Origin: Ophiocordyceps camponoti-saundersi (nom. inval.)
Lineage: Eukaryota > Ascomycota > Sordariomycetes > Hypocreales > Ophiocordycipitaceae
Direction of reading: 5' to 3'
NCBI GenBank assembly: GCA_003339415.1
Contig: PDHQ01000041.1
Coordinates: 1 to 64,000, forward strand
Length of the DNA stretch: 64,000 bases
Both the position numbers and the translations under genes were made by a program. The notes below the pieces were generated by a model, which searched no databases, was not told where the DNA came from, and saw only the letters and a program-made list of their open reading frames with translations. This document shows positions 35,180 to 45,384 of this stretch, in pieces; position 1 is the first letter of the stretch, and each line of letters opens with the position of its first letter.

Positions 35180-35604
35180 CGTAAGAGTAAATAGATGTGC
35201 ATGGATATATATATGGTATGGGATTGAGAGAGAGTACAGGTGTATATATACGTGCGTATATACGGACGTATATAGTGCTCGTGTGCTCTCAGTGGGCGGG
35301 AGGTTGTGGATAAGAAGTAAAGTGTGGTCGAGGGTAGGGTGACCACGTGACCACCCTCCTGCTCAACCACACAGGTACGCCATGAATGCACACCCTGAGA
35401 GGCTTCAGCGTCGCCGTCAAGAAAGAGACAGGGATGAAGCTGCTCGTATCAGAAAGGACGGACAGGCCATTCATACCCACCTACCCACCTATCTGAGCCG
35501 GGAAGCCCCATGCCGGTAGGATGATGGGAACCTGGATCATGCCTGGACGTTATCCCTGTCCTGTCCTCCCCGTCTCGATGGCTCGTCTTCTGAGGGACAC
35601 CCTG
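35180..35604. promoter_or_regulatory. Interval between T1 and T2
   Basis: This 425-base interval holds the T1 promoter and the T2 3' region. TATATACG-type steps lie near 35200-35270. A TATCCCTGTC string near 35550 resembles one found before T5. No gene is seen. Confidence 0.45.
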
Positions 35605-38234
35605 CTAAGCAGTCACAGCAGAAGCCATCAGCGGAATCATGTCTTCAGTCACCTCGAGCGTAATCGCCGCCCCTGCCGGCCCAGCTACGAGGACAGCGAC
35701 GACGCCGAGAGCACCGAGGCCAATTGTCACCAATGACACCGCGACAGGGTGTCTTTCGAGCCCGTGCCAAACCTCTTTCCAGAATCCTTCCTCATGAGGA
35801 GGCTCCAAGGGCCCGGTGACCTGACCCCGTTTGAAGAGGGGGAAATCACCAGTCCAGCCGACCGGCTTTCCCTTTTCATCCATGAACCCCTTGGCTTCAT
35901 CCCTCGACATCTTCTTGAACATGGTCGGCCATCCGTAGGTGACGCTGAGGGGATCGAATAGCTTCGCGTTGTAGTCCTTGTTGTGAGACATGATTGGTAG
36001 CTTCGCCTTAGCCGCCTTGCGAACGTCTTCGACAAGCGCAGCAGCCTTGTCGGAAGATGCGGCCGGCGGTGGTGGCGGACGGAAACCAGCCTTGATCTGC
36101 AACCAGCCTCGTATCTGAGCCCAGACGATGCCTCCCATGACGACGATGCCTCTCCCGTCGCGAGAGAGGACCATGTTGGGCGTCACGTGGACGTAGTAGA
36201 CGACGCCGGCTTGATCCGGCCTCGTCTCGTTCTTGGGAGGATGAGCGCCGGCCCGCTCAGCGGCCTTGCCGAAGTCTAGAAAGACGTCGTCTCCGTCGAG
36301 GTGGAACTGCTCCTGTTCCCCGTCAGGCAGGAAGCCGCCTATCTGCCTGACAGCCGACGGCCATTCGTGCGAGGCATAGAAGATGTACTGTTGCTTCATC
36401 ATCATCATCTTCGTCTTCTCGTAGCCACCGCCGCCAACGCAGGCCTTTCCCCTGACGTTGAAACACATGGCTCTCTCCTCGACGGAAAAAGAAATGTTTG
36501 GACTCTCCCGCTTCCCGAGCCTCAGCTTGCTGCGGATGACGGAGGAGGAGAAGGAGGAGGAGGCAGAAGAGAGAGAGGCGAATAAGGGAGCGCAGAAGCT
36601 CAGTAGCGCGACGATCCTGTGCTCTTCGGCATAGTTCCTTTGACTTTGCAGTAACAGCTTGTCGATGTCGTCCAGCTCGGTCGGGCTCATGCTTCCCAGC
36701 GCCTTTCTATAGTCGTGGCCGCCTCTACACTGGGGTTCCGCTCCGTCGTCGTTCTCTTTGATCTTGGTTCCATCGTCGACGGCAGTCTTGTCACCACCGT
36801 CTGGGTGAGACGTAGACTTTTCGACATCGTTTTGGCTTCCTTGAGGACCTTGCTTCGTCTTCTTTCCGGTTCCATTGTCGTTGTTTTTGCCGCCGCTTGG
36901 CTCGGTCGTAGGAGGAGCATCTTTAACGTTTTCCTTTGTCTCCTTCTTCTTCGTCTCCTTCTTCTTCGTCTCCTTCTTCTTGTCCTTCTTAGACTTGGCC
37001 CCGGGCCTCTCAAGCAACTCGGGACACTTTTCCACCCGTTGAAACAACTCTTCACACTGATCCGATTCCTGTCTTCTCATCAAAGAGCATACCTTTCCCT
37101 TTCGACGCTTACCGCCCGCCTGTTCTTTAACTGCTTCCTCCGCTTCTTCAACTGCCTCCTCCGCTTCCCCCGCTTCCTCCGCTTTCTCCGCCTCCGCGTT
37201 GTCCATCGCCACGCTTACGGCTGCGCAATCCTCTCCGCTGCCGAGACCTGAAGCTATACTCGTCCGCAGTCGAGGCGTCAAGTGCAAGTCGTTCAAGTTC
37301 AAGCTTCTCATGGCAAGACTACGCAGTGACTCATCTGCCAAGCTTTAGTCAGTCTTTCTTCTCTCATCTCTCCGGGCAGCAACTCGATGGAAGGAAAGAA
37401 AAGGGAAAAAAAAGCCTTCTTACTCTGTCGAGGGTCAAGCACAGGTAAGCTTCGAGACTCGTTGGCCGGGTTCCAGTGAAGCAAAGCCCGGAGCTGTGCG
37501 ATGCGCTCTTCCGACACGAAATCACCACCCCGGCGAGCCCATAGGATGCCATGGGTCGTTATGTCATCCATGAACCGTCTCCGATGCTGCGCAGTGTTCA
37601 AGTCTCGTAACAAGACTTGGACGCCTTGATGGGCGAAATCGTGTGTCGCCAGGCCGAAGCTTTCCCATGTCCGATTGTAATCGTCGTTCTGAACCTGTCG
37701 CTCACGGAAGAAATGAAGCCAGTTATCCCAGTCCAGATAAATAGAATTCGGAGGCATATAGGCATAGCTTTGTATCTGTGACCACGGCACACCACCAACC
37801 GGGTAGAACGGGGTAGTAGAGTCGGGATGCAGTGGCACCGTGTTGGGCGACGGTGTTACGGCATAAACCCATAAACTCACGCCTCTCAGGGCAACGATAT
37901 TGGAGTAGCGGGAGATATTATACGTCAGGTAATAAGAAGGTTGACCTCTGGTTTGGTCAAAGACTCCTTGCCAAAGCCCACCGCGGCTTCTCACGTGAGA
38001 CGGTGCGAAGCCGTCAGGGGTTTGGCGACCACGGCCATCTCGAATATCAGGTAAGACGATGAAGAAGCGTCCGGCTGGCGAGGAAGAGTTGCCCGTTAAA
38101 CCATGTTCCATCGGTTCAAGGTTGTCATCGCCCAGGTGATTTTGGTCGTCTCCGCCACGGTCAATGGCAAACACGTGAGGCCAGAGGAAGAACAGCCAGA
38201 GGGCAAGTGATGTCAGAATCTGATGGCCTTTCAT
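35605..38234 (-). CDS. Large two-domain enterotoxin A-chain-like protein T2 with C-terminal membrane segment
   Basis: Two exons (37424-38234 and 35605-37334) give 846 residues, about two and a half times the short paralogues. After a signal peptide (about 1-23) the first toxin-like core has FAPSHVRSRGGLW (76-88) and VGGVPWSQIQSY (146-157). Exon 2 opens with the family module RLRTSIASGLG, then GKVCSLMRRQE, then a long Lys/Glu-rich linker. A second, degenerate core follows: VRQIGGFLPDG (599-609), YYVHVTPNM (650-658) and GGIVWAQIRGW (671-681). A hydrophobic segment at about 801-827 could span a membrane. Canonical catalytic residues are not evident in either core. The start is the ATG at 38234, directly before the signal peptide; the frame is open further upstream through a poly-Phe tract. 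A fusion of two genes or domain duplication would both explain it. Confidence 0.82.
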
Positions 38235-39425
38235 CTCCTTCTTTCCTTGTTTGATATGACGGGTAAAAGAGAAGCAAAGTAAAGGGTAAAGACTGAAGAT
38301 GGATGAGATGCCGGAGCCGCGTAGGAAGAAAAAAAAGAAACCCCCCCCTTCCAACCTTCTACTTACCTTTATACCCGCCAACTTGGCTACCTGCCCTAGT
38401 GCAGTAAGTAGTCCCATCTCATCCACGTCTACCCCGGCAAGAATGGGGATCGTAGGGAAAGGCTGATTACTAGGATGGAGTCCGATTCATGCGTTTGGCC
38501 TCCGCCGGATATTGCCCCGCGGAGACAGAGGAAATCAAGACGAGGCAGAATCCAGGGCCGAATGACCCATCTGTCGAAAGCCACCGCAAGGCTGACAGTG
38601 ACACACAGCCCTGAGTTGAGCGGAAGAGCGTGTGTATGTGGAGAGACGTGAAGCGGCCCAAGGCAGAGTACATCCACATCCACATGGATCGTCATCTCCC
38701 GCAAATTCGGTGAGAATCATCCGTCGGGCTAAGATTGCCCCCCCCATCGCAAGGCATACAAAACTGTTGGGAATGACTGACAGGCTAAACATGAGTCGCG
38801 GTTTTGGATTCGAACGTGGTTGACTTACCCTGTTCATGGGTCCGACTCTTGAGTAAGTATGTAAGTGGCTAGGAAGGCCGATTTACGCATGCGAGGAAGG
38901 GTTTAGCCTCGTGTCACGCGAGGGGTGGGAATGAGTTTTTTCCTACAGGTTCACCGTCTCAGGTGGGTGGCGGTGATGATGGTGGTAGTGGTGGTGGATG
39001 ATGGTTGACGCCTTGATTACTACTAGTACGGAGTAGTAGGTAAGGCACGGTACGGAACGGTACGGCAAAGCTGGCGGGGTGGAGCCCGGGTCGCGGAGCC
39101 GAGTGGGGCCGAGACTCACCGTACATACATACATACATACCTACCTAGGTATAGGTATGTATGTAAGCCCAGACATAGCTTAATTCAACATCACGTCGTC
39201 TATATGTAGGACATCAGTCAGGCATTCCTACCTACCTAGGTAGGTACCTTACTACCCTACCTCCTGTAGTACACAACTGTAAGGGGGGGGGGGGGCCAAC
39301 AGCCTGCTACTACTCCGTAATACCCCGTTAAGATCAACCAAAACAGTACAATTACTCTCCATTAAATTAGGTAGGTACTCATTCTATCAGGCAGGTTAGT
39401 CGAACAAGCTGCTCGTCGCACATCT
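38235..39425. promoter_or_regulatory. Interval between T2 and T3 with toxin-associated repeat
   Basis: No gene is seen in this 1.2-kb interval. It contains GCGGAGCCGAGTGG (39093-39106), shared with the upstream regions of T3 and T5, a CATACATACATAC microsatellite (39123-39140), several CTACCTAGGTAG palindromes near 39147 and 39232-39246, and a poly-G tract near 39284. Confidence 0.5.
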
Positions 39426-40442
39426 TCAGGACACAGCGCATCCCCCGCCCCATCTGCTTCGATTAGCCTTGGCCAACATCTCACGTAGCTTTTCATCAGG
39501 GAACTCGTGTTCGTAGAGGCCTGAAGCTAGACGCGTCCGATCTTGCGGCTCCAAAGTCAGCCTGTTCAAGGCGTCCTTCACCAAGGCCCGACGGCTTATC
39601 GAAACGGACGGGAGACCTGATTTTTCTCGTCAGTCTTTGCCTTGTTCTTTTTTCCCTTCCGCACCAGTACTGCTCTGCATAGCTCTCTCTCTCTTACCAT
39701 ATTCACCGGGCAGCGGCAATGGTAACTTTCGACGCTGATTGTCCGGGTTCCAGTGAAGCAAAGACTGGAGTGCTTTGAGCTTCTCTCCCTTCACATAGTT
39801 TTCATACCAGTTTTCAAGTTCTTCTACATGGTCGAGGATCCGAAGCCCATTCGGTTTCGTGATCTCATCCAGGAACTCTGTTTGATCTTTCTCAGAACGT
39901 AAATCATAAATCAGCATCTGCCTTGCCATAGTCCCATAAACAAGGTTGTGAAAAGGTTTGCTAAAGTGCTCCCATAGTTTGTTGTAGTCAGAGTTGGTGG
40001 TTATAAAGGGTCTCTGAAAAAACCATTTTCCTTTCCCTGTATCCGAAGGGAAATAGGCAAAGCCGCTGATCTGAGACCAGAGCACACCGCCAACCGGATA
40101 GTATAACTCTAGAGATTTCGGTTTTGTTGGTATTGAGTTAGGGCCGACAGTGACTCTATAAAGCCATTTTTCTCTGCCTTGGTCGTCCTCGAAAATAGCT
40201 TCGTTACCAGAACTATTCAGATAAGTTGGGTTATAAAGATTATCGAAGACTCCCGTCCACAGACCGCCGCGACCCTTTACCCGGTGGGGCGCGAAGTCTT
40301 CACCATATAAGACGATGTAATAATGGGACGGCGTGCTGAGTCGGGTCGCTATATGGTCGCGCGTGAACGATGTACCAGGCTGTACAAGGAGCAGCCAGAG
40401 CACAAGAGATTGCAGTAAGGCGACGGTGCGATGACGCTGCAT
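39426..40442 (-). CDS. Secreted enterotoxin A-chain-like protein T3, CaaX-like end
   Basis: Two exons (39698-40442 and 39426-39616) give 311 residues. A signal peptide (about 1-25) precedes the core: VLYGEDFAPHRVKGRGGLW (44-62) and VGGVLWSQISGF (117-128). The single phase-1 intron sits at the same place as in the paralogues. Exon 2 has RRALVKDAL, then DRTRLASGLY, and the protein ends in GGGCAVS, whose last four residues CAVS fit a prenylation (CaaX) box. In bacterial A chains the first strand carries a catalytic Arg; here the matching place is Tyr. No Glu-x-Glu lies before GG-x-x-W-S-Q-I. The product is probably secreted; function unknown beyond family likeness. The chosen ATG (40442) starts the signal peptide; an in-frame start 11 codons upstream is less likely. 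Confidence 0.86.
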
Positions 40443-41060
40443 CTTGACTTTGCCGTTCGGGGAACGAAAGAACAATAAGGTATGGATGGGTGTGCGGTGG
40501 CGATGACGGTGGTGATGGCGGAAGACCGGGGGGAGGGATATTGCCCCCTTTCATAAGTTATAACGGGAACTTCAGCACTGGCTGATTTGATGAGGACCTT
40601 GAAAGTCATCTCGATCTACATACCTCTTGCCTTTGCCTTTCGTCAGGGCTTCCGGAAAGGGACACGAACACAGGGATAAGGGATCCTAATAGACGAGGAT
40701 AATGGCCTCGGTCTCGCTCAGATTATCCCGGGCTACAAAGCTCTCTATACGAGACCACAGACCCACTCATCTTCCTTTACTGCCTACCTAGGTATCTTGA
40801 CTAATGACTATTTGCCTTGTTGACGCCGGCGAAGCCCGGGTGGGGTGACTGCCGGATTGCGGAGCCGAGTGGGGCCGAGTCTCTGGCTTAATTCAACAAC
40901 AACACAAGGTCTGTCTGACCGGGCACAGCACCCATGTATGTATGTATTTCCGCGGGTGCTTCATCTCCTGGAATGCAGCTCCAACTGGCCTTTACCATCT
41001 GAAGAGATGACCAATAATAGGGGCACCAGGCATATCTCTCCGCATCCCAGCTCGCCATCT
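40443..41060. promoter_or_regulatory. Interval between T3 and T4 with two shared upstream elements
   Basis: This holds CGTCAGGGCTTCCGGAAAGG followed by GACACGAA (40641-40668), also found before T4, and GCGGAGCCGAGTGG (40859-40872), also found before T2 and T5. A CTACCTAGGTA palindrome lies near 40784-40795. No gene is seen. Confidence 0.55.
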
Positions 41061-42073
41061 TCAGGATAGGATGCATCCCCCGCCCCTAATCCACCCTCTT
41101 CGTTTCCGACACGCAGCTTCTTCTATGCCGAGAAGTGTTTCCTTATCATATTCTTCACCGAAGATGCCTGAAAGCAGACGTGTACGCACATTCGGGTCCA
41201 CTTCGACCCCGGCTGACGAGGCCCTCAGCAAAGTGTCCATGATCATGGCCCGACGGACGGCTGGGTCGTGAGGAAGAACTAGGTTATTTCTCTGTCGTCA
41301 GTCTTGTTTGTGTTTCTCTTCTCTTCTCTTCTCTTCTCTTCTCTTCTCTTACCCTCTTGATAGGACTTCAACAACGGCAACCTTCGATATGGATCCTCCC
41401 GGTTCCAGCTAAGCAGATGGCAAAGTTTCCTAATCCGCCCTGCCCGTACGGGAAACCTAATCATATGTCTTCGGATAGGCGTCGCAAGGATAAGTTTTCC
41501 ATAGGTCGTGATTTCGTCTAGGAGACGGATCTGTTCGTCCGTGGTCGTGAAACTGCTCGACGTGAGAGGTTCGACCCGACTCTCATGAACTGGGAGGCCA
41601 AAGTCTTCCCATCCATCATCGTAGTCAGGGTTCGCAACCCAGTGCGCAAGATGAAACCAACAGATGTCTTCTCCTGGAGGGAAATAGGTAAAGGCGCTGA
41701 TCTGCGACCAGAGCACACCGCCGACCGGATACCATGTGCCCGAGGTCAAAGCTACTGGTACTGAGTTGGGCCCGAGCGTAACACGATAGCCCCATCGACC
41801 TTTGCCTGGGTGCTCGTCTGCTAGTAGGTACGAGGACCTGCTATGCAGGTAGTTTCCGGCAGAATTCCCGTCATCGAAGACTCCTGTCCAAAGTCCACCG
41901 AGGTGCCGTACTCGATCGGGCGCAAAGTCCTCAGCGGGTAAGAGGATATGGACGTCTTTTGCTGCGTCCGTTTCTATTATATAATGGAAATGGTCTACTG
42001 CCGATACACCAGGCCATGGTAGCAGCCAGAGAACAAGAGATTGCAGTAAGGCCACGGTCTGATGGCGCTTCAT
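41061..42073 (-). CDS. Secreted enterotoxin A-chain-like protein T4, CaaX-like end
   Basis: Two exons (41353-42073 and 41061-41278) give 312 residues. The signal peptide (about 1-25) is nearly the same as in T3 (VALLQSLVLWLL). The core has LLPAEDFAPDRVRHLGGLW (44-62) and VGGVLWSQISAF (117-128). Its phase-1 intron (41279-41352) is filled with a TCTTC microsatellite. Exon 2 contains RRAMIMDTLL and VRTRLLSGIF and ends in GGGCILS, where CILS fits a CaaX prenylation box. The residue matching the catalytic Arg is Pro or Ala, and no Glu pair is seen before the GG-W-S-Q-I core. Close likeness to T3 in signal, length and end shows a recent duplication. Confidence 0.86.
41317..41350. repeat. (TCTTC)n microsatellite inside the T4 intron
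   Basis: At least six uninterrupted CTCTT/TTCTC units fill the 5' half of the intron (the gene runs on the minus strand) and touch its donor site. Length change here could move the donor context but not the frame. Confidence 0.9.
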
Positions 42074-42322
42074 CCTGACCTTGTCGATCGATATGGCTTC
42101 TGACGAGGGGGTGATGAGGACGGAAGACGGGGCCTTATAACGGAAATCTGATCAGGACCTTGATGGCCATCTGGACCCGTCCGTGTCTCGCGGACGGCGT
42201 TCGTCAGGGGCTTCCCGGAAACGGACACGAAGTACCTAGTCAAGCATACACAGCGGATAGCCCAATCCCTGACCCCAGCCTACAGAGGTAGCTATGTTTG
42301 TATTGATATATGCTTGCTTCTA

Positions 42323-43412
42323 TTACTTGAACAATGTGCAAGCCTTGCCCCCCCGTCCTTTGGCCGCGGCTTCTTTGGCGGCTATTGCGTCGAGTTCAGC
42401 CAGGCAATCGAATCCTTCAAAGATGCCCGAAGCGAGACGCGTCCGCATAGCTGGATCTAAATGCTTCTTAGTCCAGGCGGCCCTGGCTGCGGCCCGACGG
42501 CGTATTGGATCGAATGGGGGAACTAGGCCATCGTTTTATTTCGTCAGTCTTTCTTCTCTTCACACACACACACACACATATATCGCTGGCTCTCTTACCC
42601 GGTCGAGGAGGATCCAGCGCCGGCAGCATTCGATGTGGATCTTTCGAATTCCAGTGAAGCAGATGACGGAGATCTATGACTCGGCGTCGCATCAGTGTCT
42701 GATGGAGCATTGTCCCTTCGACAGCAGACATGTCGATTACCACGTTTCCCTCGGTCGTGATGGAGTCCAGCAGACGCTCTTGATCGCGTCTGCTTCTCAA
42801 GTCACCCAACGTGACAGCTTGTTTATCTCTCCTGAAGCAGTGAAGCGGCGTGCCGAAACCCTGCCATCGGTCATCGTATCCGCTGTTCAGAACCAGACGA
42901 TCATGAATCACAGAAGGCCAGAAACGCCATTCCCAGTTCCCTACCGATTCCGTCGACTTGGGAGGGAAATAGGCATAGCCGTATATCTGCGACCAGGGCA
43001 CGCCCCCAACCGGATACCATCCACCGAGCCCATTTTCGTCGTCGAAAGAAACCGGTACCGAGTTGGGCCCAGTTGCTATGATGTATACCCATGTGTCTAC
43101 AAGTCCGTCGGTGGCGGTGAGATCAGCAAGAGGCGACTCTTGCAGATACACAGGCTGTCTCTCTCCGAAAGGATCGTCATCAAAGACACCCGTCCAGAGT
43201 CCGCCACGACTCCTAACTCGATGCGGCGCAAAGCCGTCGCCTCGTAAAACGATGTAGAGTTTCTGCTTTGAATGAATGTCAAATAGTATGTGGCTCATAG
43301 CTTGGCGGTCGTTGTTGACATGTTTTGTGAGGCTTGTTGCTGATACGTCGTGCCATAGGAGCAGCCAGGATAGCAGACATTGCAGTAAAGCGACAGACCG
43401 GTAGCGCTTCAT
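42323..43412 (-). CDS. Secreted enterotoxin A-chain-like protein T5, the copy that keeps an Arg in the first strand
   Basis: Two exons (42599-43412 and 42323-42522) give 337 residues. A signal peptide (about 1-25) precedes the core: VLRGDGFAPHRVRSRGGLW (55-73) and VGGVPWSQIYGY (135-146). Alone among the six copies it has Arg57 at the place where the catalytic Arg of ADP-ribosylating toxins is expected (R-G-D). Even so, the residues before VGGVPW (GLGGWYP) do not give a Glu-x-Glu. The phase-1 intron (42523-42598) contains a CA repeat. Exon 2 has RRRAAARAAW and MRTRLASGIF and ends in GKACTLFK, one residue beyond a CaaX-like CTLF. The ATG at 43412 begins the signal peptide; a frame extension upstream is repeat-derived. 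Confidence 0.86.
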
Positions 43413-43738
43413 CTTGATCTTTTTATTCGATATGACATACCATAGGTACCTAGGTATGAGGGAAAGATGCATGTATGTAGGTATGTGTGAATGTATGAAG
43501 GTATGTATGATCAAATTTTCTACAGCCCGTCAAAGAGAAAACACCGGAAACGGATACGATGAAATATACATATATGTGCTAACCCAGGCTTATCCCTGTC
43601 TCTCTTCTGATGGCCGGCGAAGCTGTGGGCCAGAGCCGGCTTGCGGAGCCGAGTGGAGCGCCGAGAGTGGCCGACTCTATCCGGGGATCCCCAGGTAGGA
43701 AGGCCAAGGCAACTTCTGAACGAACCGATTTTCTCTCA
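43413..43738. promoter_or_regulatory. Interval between T5 and T6 with shared upstream elements
   Basis: ACCGGAAACGGATACGA (43543-43559) matches part of the T3/T4 upstream element. GCGGAGCCGAGTGG (43643-43656) matches T2 and T3 upstream sequence. CATGTATGTAGGTATG repeats lie near 43470-43505. No gene is seen. Confidence 0.55.
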
Positions 43739-44951
43739 TCACCTACCTGCCACTCTCCGCCGAATGCACGGTGACACCCTTTCAAGGACCCAACGCCCGA
43801 CATGTCTCCCCCAGCTAGTCGAGCTCTCCTCGGCTTCTGCTTCAGGGTAGACCAAAGTTTTCCTGGTGCCTATTTGCACCAGTCTCGGATCTGTGTGATA
43901 CAACGCTTGAAAATCAGCATCATCTGCGATGCCTGAAGCTATACGCGTGTGGAGTCTCGGCTCCAAGGGCAGGTGATCCCAGTTTGCAGCCCTCAAGGTC
44001 CGACTGCGTAGTGACTCGACTGCAGATTTGGTTAGTCCTCTCCTCTGAAGAAGTAACAACTCCGGTAAACCCCCCGGCCCAAAAGAAAAAGAAAACCCAG
44101 AGGCTCAACTCACACTGCCCACGATCTCGCAACGGAAACTCTCGAGTTGCGTTATCGGTCGGGTACCAGTGAAACAAATCCCGTAGCTGGGCAGCTTCTT
44201 CTTCCACTACCGGGGATTTCAAGCGGTGCAACAACTTTCCAGCGGTAGTGATGAAGTCCATCCACAACATTCGACTGTGTCCACCTTCTCTCTCCTCCGT
44301 CATGAGACAAGGCCGAGGCAAGCCGAACCTGCGCCATCTGACATCGTGTTGCTCGTTTTCAACCCAGCGACCAGCCGTGTATTCGTCGAACAAAAACTCT
44401 TCTTTAGAGATAGGCGCTGGCTTTCTATACCAATTTCGAGGCAAGTAGACATGTCTGCTTTCCCAACCCCGAGGCGCGTAGGGATTTCTGCGTTCATACC
44501 AATGTTGAGGCAAGTTGGCATATTTGCTTTCAGCCCAATTTCCAGGCAAGTAGGCATATCTGATTATTTGCGACCACGGTATGCCGCCAATCGGATGATA
44601 TCTGGGGATATGGCCAAGCTTGCCGGGAACATTGACCGCCTGGCACATGTTGGGCGAAGTCGCGACCTGAAAGATCCAGGTGCCTAGCTTGGCCAGGTGC
44701 GGTTTAATGAGAAGCGTCTTGCTCGCAGTAACAAGCCTTCGTTCTTTTCTCGCAACCTCATCAAAGGCTCCCTGCCAAAGGCCGCCGGCAAGTCTTACCC
44801 CAGACGGCGCAAAGTCTTGACCGTATAACGTGACAAAGATCGTGCTCGAGGATTCCATATTAACCGGGCGCATCGAAAGATCCCAATCTTCGGTCCTGTG
44901 GGCAATAATAAGGGCAATAGGCCATAGGAATAGCCAGAGTTTGAGTCTCAT
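43739..44951 (-). CDS. Secreted enterotoxin A-chain-like protein T6
   Basis: Two exons (44114-44951 and 43739-44019) give 372 residues. The short signal peptide (about 1-18, MRLKLWLFLWPIALIIA) differs from T3-T5. The core has TLYGQDFAPSGVRLAGGLW (41-59) and IGGIPWSQIIRYAYLP. Between this and the C-terminal part lie three near-copies of a Tyr/Arg-rich segment with YLPRNWY-type words, so the copy has an internal repeat. The phase-1 intron is as in its paralogues but uses GTGAGT. Exon 2 has ESLRSRTLRAANWDH and LHTRIASGIA and ends with a basic stretch, without a CaaX box. The matching catalytic Arg is Tyr. The gene lies at the start of the minus-strand array, next to a GA-rich interval. Confidence 0.82.
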
Positions 44952-45342
44952 CGTGTTCTGTATAGAATGAAGTGGTGATTGGGGTAATGGATCCGAGGAA
45001 GATGGAGGACTCATGGACTACCCGTCCGTACCCTTCTTAATAGACAAAGCCATCTCATCTGAGATGCAGTGGATATGTCTTTGAGTGAAAAGAGTTTGTC
45101 AAGCCGTCAAATACGAGCCCGAACCGCTGCGTTAGACGGGACGCAAGATACCAACGTTGCGAAGGAAACATGGATATAAATAGATACTGAGAGGAGCAAA
45201 GAGTTTAAACGGACGAGCCTGGCAATGAATCAACAACCCGGTCGTCGATTAAAGTCCTAGGCCTTATAATGAGAGAGTCTCAAGTCCTCTTCTTTCAGAA
45301 TCTCTCCTCATGAGAGAGAGAGAGAGAAAGAAGGAAAGGGAA

Positions 45343-45384
<42 letters not shown>

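Noticed and set aside
38790..38870. tRNA-like GGATTCGAACGTGG string
   Set aside because: It resembles a T-arm but no D-arm, anticodon arm or acceptor pairing can be drawn around it.
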